Positions 58,776-64,000 of a stretch of DNA of 64,000 nt are shown here, piece by piece (position 1 is the first letter of the stretch; each line of letters starts with the position of its first letter). The notes beneath the pieces were generated by a model. It made no database searches. It was not told the DNA's origin and saw only the letters and a program-made list of their open reading frames with translations. Source of the DNA: Pseudomonas entomophila. Its GTDB lineage: Bacteria > Pseudomonadota > Gammaproteobacteria > Pseudomonadales > Pseudomonadaceae. A program made the position numbers and the translations under genes. Location of the stretch: contig NZ_CP070982.1 in NCBI RefSeq assembly GCF_018417595.1, positions 3,802,001-3,866,000 of the forward strand, given 5' to 3'.

Positions 58776-59779
58776 GCTGGTTCACCCCCGAAGTGATCGA
58801 TGTGATCCTCACCGTCGTGCGGGCCATCGTGGTCCTGCTGGCCGTGGTGGTCTGCGGCGCGCTGCTCAGCTTCGTCGAACGTCGCCTGCTGGGCTGGTGG
58901 CAGGACCGCTACGGTCCGAACCGTGTCGGCCCGTTCGGCATGTTCCAGATCGCCGCCGACATGCTGAAGATGTTCTTCAAGGAAGACTGGAACCCGCCCT
59001 TCGTCGATCGCATGATCTTCACCCTGGCGCCGGTCGTGGCCATGAGTGCCCTGCTGATCGCCTTCGTGGTCATCCCGATCACCCCGCTGTGGGGCGTCGC
59101 CGACCTGAACATCGGCCTGCTGTTCTTCTTCGCCATGGCCGGCCTGTCGGTCTACGCCGTGCTGTTCGCCGGCTGGTCGTCGAACAACAAGTACGCCCTG
59201 CTGGGCAGTCTGCGGGCCTCGGCACAGACCGTGTCGTACGAGGTGTTCCTCGGTCTGGCGCTGATGGGCGTGGTGGTGCAGGTGGGCTCGTTCAACATGC
59301 GCGACATCGTTGAATACCAGGCCAACAACCTGTGGTTCATCATTCCGCAGTTCTTCGGTTTCTGCACCTTCTTCATCGCTGGCGTCGCCGTGACCCACCG
59401 TCACCCGTTCGACCAGCCGGAAGCGGAACAGGAATTGGCCGACGGCTACCACATCGAATATGCCGGCATGAAATGGGGCATGTTCTTCGTCGGTGAGTAC
59501 ATCGGCATCATCCTGATCTCGGCGCTGCTGGTAACCCTGTTCTTCGGTGGCTGGCACGGTCCGTTCGGCATCCTGCCGCAAGTGCCGTTCCTGTGGTTCG
59601 CCCTGAAGACCGCGTTCTTCATCATGCTGTTCATCCTGCTGCGCGCCTCGATCCCGCGCCCGCGCTATGACCAGGTGATGGACTTCAGCTGGAAGTTCTG
59701 CCTGCCGCTGACCCTGATCAATTTGCTGGTGACCGCTGCGGTTGTGCTCTACAACACGCCAGCCGTCGCGGCCCAGTGA
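58772..59779 (+). CDS. nuoH: NADH-quinone oxidoreductase subunit H
   Basis: A 335-residue membrane subunit that forms the quinone entry with NuoB and NuoD. Conserved segments are [40 protein letters not shown] and [19 protein letters not shown]; eight helices are expected. It overlaps nuoG by four bases (ATGA). Confidence 0.97.
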   Translation: MSWFTPEVIDVILTVVRAIVVLLAVVVCGALLSFVERRLLGWWQDRYGPNRVGPFGMFQIAADMLKMFFKEDWNPPFVDRMIFTLAPVVAMSALLIAFVVIPITPLWGVADLNIGLLFFFAMAGLSVYAVLFAGWSSNNKYALLGSLRASAQTVSYEVFLGLALMGVVVQVGSFNMRDIVEYQANNLWFIIPQFFGFCTFFIAGVAVTHRHPFDQPEAEQELADGYHIEYAGMKWGMFFVGEYIGIILISALLVTLFFGGWHGPFGILPQVPFLWFALKTAFFIMLFILLRASIPRPRYDQVMDFSWKFCLPLTLINLLVTAAVVLYNTPAVAAQ

Positions 59780-59790
59780 GGATTTGACCC

Positions 59791-60339
59791 ATGTTCAAGT
59801 ATATCGGCGACATCGTTAAGGGCACCGGCACCCAGCTGCGCAGCCTGGTGATGGTGTTCTCCCACGGGTTCCGCAAGCGCGACACCCTGCAGTACCCCGA
59901 AGAACCCGTGTACCTGCCGCCACGCTACCGTGGCCGCATCGTCCTCACCCGCGACCCCGACGGCGAGGAGCGCTGCGTGGCGTGCAACCTCTGCGCGGTG
60001 GCCTGCCCGGTCGGCTGCATCTCGCTGCAGAAGGCTGAGACCGAGGACGGCCGTTGGTACCCCGAGTTCTTCCGTATCAACTTCTCGCGCTGCATCTTCT
60101 GCGGCCTGTGCGAAGAGGCCTGCCCGACCACCGCAATCCAGCTCACTCCGGATTTCGAAATGGCCGAGTTCAAGCGTCAGGACCTGGTGTACGAGAAAGA
60201 AGATCTGCTGATCTCCGGCCCCGGCAAGAACCCTGACTACAACTTCTACCGTGTTGCGGGTATGGCGATCGCTGGCAAGCCGAAGGGCTCCGCGCAGAAC
60301 GAAGCCGAGCCGATCAACGTGAAGAGCTTGCTCCCATAA
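59791..60339 (+). CDS. nuoI: NADH-quinone oxidoreductase subunit I
   Basis: A 182-residue ferredoxin-like subunit with two [4Fe-4S] clusters (N6a, N6b): [15 protein letters not shown] and [15 protein letters not shown]. Length is normal. It is 11 bases after nuoH. Confidence 0.97.
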   Translation: MFKYIGDIVKGTGTQLRSLVMVFSHGFRKRDTLQYPEEPVYLPPRYRGRIVLTRDPDGEERCVACNLCAVACPVGCISLQKAETEDGRWYPEFFRINFSRCIFCGLCEEACPTTAIQLTPDFEMAEFKRQDLVYEKEDLLISGPGKNPDYNFYRVAGMAIAGKPKGSAQNEAEPINVKSLLP

Positions 60340-60349
60340 GGACAGAAAG

Positions 60350-60850
60350 ATGGAATTCGCTTTCTACTTCGCATCCGGCGTCGCCGTTGTCTCCACGCTT
60401 CGCGTGGTGACCGGCACCAACCCCGTGCACGCCCTGCTCTACCTGATCATTTCGCTGATCTCCGTGGCGATGATCTTCTTCTCCCTCGGTGCGCCGTTCG
60501 CCGGCGCCCTGGAAGTGATCGCCTACGCCGGCGCCATCATGGTGCTGTTCGTCTTCGTGGTGATGATGCTCAACCTCGGGCCGGCCTCGGTCGCCCAGGA
60601 GCGTGGCTGGCTCAAGCCGGGCATCTGGGCGGGGCCGGTGATTCTCGCCGCCCTGCTGCTGCTGGAGCTGCTGTACGTGCTGTTCGTCACCCCGAGTGGC
60701 GCGGCCATCAGCGGTACCACCGTGGACGCCAAGGCCGTGGGCATCAGCCTGTTCGGCCCGTACCTGCTGGTGGTCGAACTGGCGTCGATGCTGCTGCTCG
60801 CCGCGGCCGTCACCGCCTTCCACCTGGGCCGCAACGAGGCGAAGGAGTAA
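60350..60850 (+). CDS. nuoJ: NADH-quinone oxidoreductase subunit J
   Basis: A 166-residue membrane subunit with five helices. The conserved third helix region is [25 protein letters not shown]. It is part of the proton-channel chain of complex I and sits between nuoI and nuoK. Confidence 0.96.
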   Translation: MEFAFYFASGVAVVSTLRVVTGTNPVHALLYLIISLISVAMIFFSLGAPFAGALEVIAYAGAIMVLFVFVVMMLNLGPASVAQERGWLKPGIWAGPVILAALLLLELLYVLFVTPSGAAISGTTVDAKAVGISLFGPYLLVVELASMLLLAAAVTAFHLGRNEAKE

Positions 60851-60853
60851 ATC

Positions 60854-61158
60854 ATGGGTGCTATCCCTCTCGAGCATGGTCTGGCGGTCGCCGGCATCCT
60901 GTTCTGCTTAGGTCTGGTCGGGCTGATGGTCCGCCGCAACATCCTCTTCGTGCTCATGAGCCTGGAAGTCATGATGAACGCCTCTGCCCTGGCGTTCATC
61001 GTCGCCGGCGCCCGTTGGGTCCAGCCCGACGGCCAGGTGATGTTCATTCTGGTGATCAGCCTGGCAGCCGCCGAGGCCAGCATTGGCCTGGCGATCCTGC
61101 TGCAGCTGTATCGCCGCTTCCACACTCTCGACATCGATGCTGCCAGTGAGATGCGCGG

Positions 61159-61162
<4 letters not shown>
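60854..61162 (+). CDS. nuoK: NADH-quinone oxidoreductase subunit K
   Basis: A 102-residue membrane subunit with three helices; the conserved Glu residues lie in [18 protein letters not shown] and in [13 protein letters not shown]. The stop overlaps the nuoL start by four bases. Confidence 0.96.
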
Positions 61163-63012
<1,850 letters not shown>

Positions 63013-63052
63013 CTATGAATCTTGCGACTTTGCCAAAGGAAACCAACCCGTC

Positions 63053-64000
63053 ATGATTTTGCCTTGGCTGATCCTGATCCCCTTCATCGGCGGCTTCCTG
63101 TGCTGGCTGGGTGAGCGCTTCGGCTCCACCCTGCCGCGCTGGATCGCGCTGCTGACCATGTCCCTGCTGCTTGGCATCGGCCTGTGGCTGTGGGCGAACG
63201 GCAACTACACCCTGGCTCCCGCCCCTGGCGCGGAGCCCGCCTGGGCCCTCGAATACAAGGTCGAGTGGATCAAGCGCTTCGGCATCAGCATCCACCTGGC
63301 CCTCGACGGCCTGTCGCTGCTGATGATCCTGCTCACCGGCCTGCTCGGTGTGCTGTCGGTGCTGTGCTCGTGGAAAGAGATCCAGCGCCACGTCGGCTTC
63401 TTCCACCTCAACCTGATGTGGATCCTGGGTGGCGTGGTCGGCGTGTTCCTGGCGCTCGACCTGTTCCTGTTCTTCTTCTTCTGGGAAATGATGCTGGTGC
63501 CGATGTACTTCCTCATCGCGCTCTGGGGTCACAGCTCGGCCGACGGCAAGAAGACCCGGATCTACGCGGCGACCAAGTTCTTCATCTTCACCCAGGCCAG
63601 CGGCCTGATCATGCTGGTGGCGATCCTCGGCCTGGTGCTGGTCAACTACAACACCACCGGCGTGCTCACCTTCAACTACAGCGACCTGCTCAAGGCTGAA
63701 CTGCCGGCCGGCGTCGAGTACGTGCTGATGCTGGGCTTCTTCATCGCCTTCGCGGTGAAGCTGCCGGTGGTGCCGTTCCACTCCTGGCTGCCTGACGCCC
63801 ACGCCCAGGCACCGACCGCAGGTTCCGTGGACCTGGCGGGCATCCTGCTGAAGACCGCGGCCTACGGCCTGCTGCGCTTCGCCCTGCCGCTGTTCCCGAA
63901 CGCCTCGGCCGAGTTCGCGCCGATCGCCATGACCCTGGGCCTGATCGGTATCTTCTACGGTGCCTTCCTGGCCTTCGCCCAGACCGACATCAAGCGCCTG
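63053..64000 (+). CDS. nuoM: NADH-quinone oxidoreductase subunit M (3' end outside window)
   Basis: The first 316 codons of the antiporter-like subunit M, with no stop before the window end. The protein starts ILPWLILIPFIGGF and shows the family core in FFWEMMLVPMYFLIALWG, and AFAVKLPVVPFHSWLPDAHAQAPTAGSV. It closes in on DIKRL, the start of the next conserved helix. ATG 63053 has AAAGGA upstream. Confidence 0.96.
   Translation, partial: MILPWLILIPFIGGFLCWLGERFGSTLPRWIALLTMSLLLGIGLWLWANGNYTLAPAPGAEPAWALEYKVEWIKRFGISIHLALDGLSLLMILLTGLLGVLSVLCSWKEIQRHVGFFHLNLMWILGGVVGVFLALDLFLFFFFWEMMLVPMYFLIALWGHSSADGKKTRIYAATKFFIFTQASGLIMLVAILGLVLVNYNTTGVLTFNYSDLLKAELPAGVEYVLMLGFFIAFAVKLPVVPFHSWLPDAHAQAPTAGSVDLAGILLKTAAYGLLRFALPLFPNASAEFAPIAMTLGLIGIFYGAFLAFAQTDIKRL

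Overview
The window reads as a chromosomal segment of a Pseudomonas of the P. putida group. The evidence is high GC with G/C-ending codons, the pgsA-uvrC-gacA block with gacA starting at TTG, a fused nuoCD gene inside a 13-gene-type NADH dehydrogenase I operon, the aceA / fusA2 / aminotransferase neighbourhood, and many P. putida-type REP palindromes around 'GGAGCGGCTTCAGCCGC'. Gene names are assigned from motifs, length and gene order; no database search was possible.

Layout. 1-4.5 kb: the 3' part of a TonB-dependent receptor gene, then two permease genes and one ATPase gene of an SsuBC/TauBC-like importer; no binding-protein gene is in view. 4.6-6.5 kb: a secreted protein of unknown function, divergent from nhaA (7.0-8.2 kb), which has a long structured leader. 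8.4-12.9 kb: a 1488-residue LRR/NEL-type E3 ubiquitin ligase-like effector of lower GC, flanked by two 41-bp direct repeats and by scraps of other genes. 13.4-17.1 kb: tRNA-Gly(GCC), pgsA, uvrC, gacA and an XRE regulator, all on the minus strand.

17.7-31.9 kb: the most unusual part. It is a complete-looking alginate-type polymer operon in a non-canonical order (algD-8-44-K-E-I-J-F-X-L-G-like). The usual order is D-8-44-K-E-G-X-L-I-J-F-A. There is no algA, and the last gene encodes an AlgG-like protein whose epimerase motif DPHD reads DVRD, so the catalytic His is lost. Polymerase, c-di-GMP receptor, export and O-acetylation genes keep their key residues. The simplest reading is a second, ectopic polymannuronate-type exopolysaccharide system whose product is acetylated but not epimerised by this AlgG-like protein.

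31.9-48.0 kb: mostly ordinary accessory and housekeeping genes: two GNATs, DUF488, Pit phosphate transporter, YfcG-like GST, OmpA/DUF4398 lipoproteins, hotdog thioesterase, amino-acid permease, LysR with a class III aminotransferase, two small conserved-type proteins, EF-G 2, SulP transporter and a small secretin-like protein, separated by REP pairs. 48.0-50.7 kb: aceA with a possible operator and a long leader, then a YhhN-family membrane protein. 50.7-64.0 kb: an AT-rich leader carrying a near-perfect Fur box, followed by nuoA-B-CD-E-F-G-H-I-J-K-L and the 5' part of nuoM, cut by the window end.
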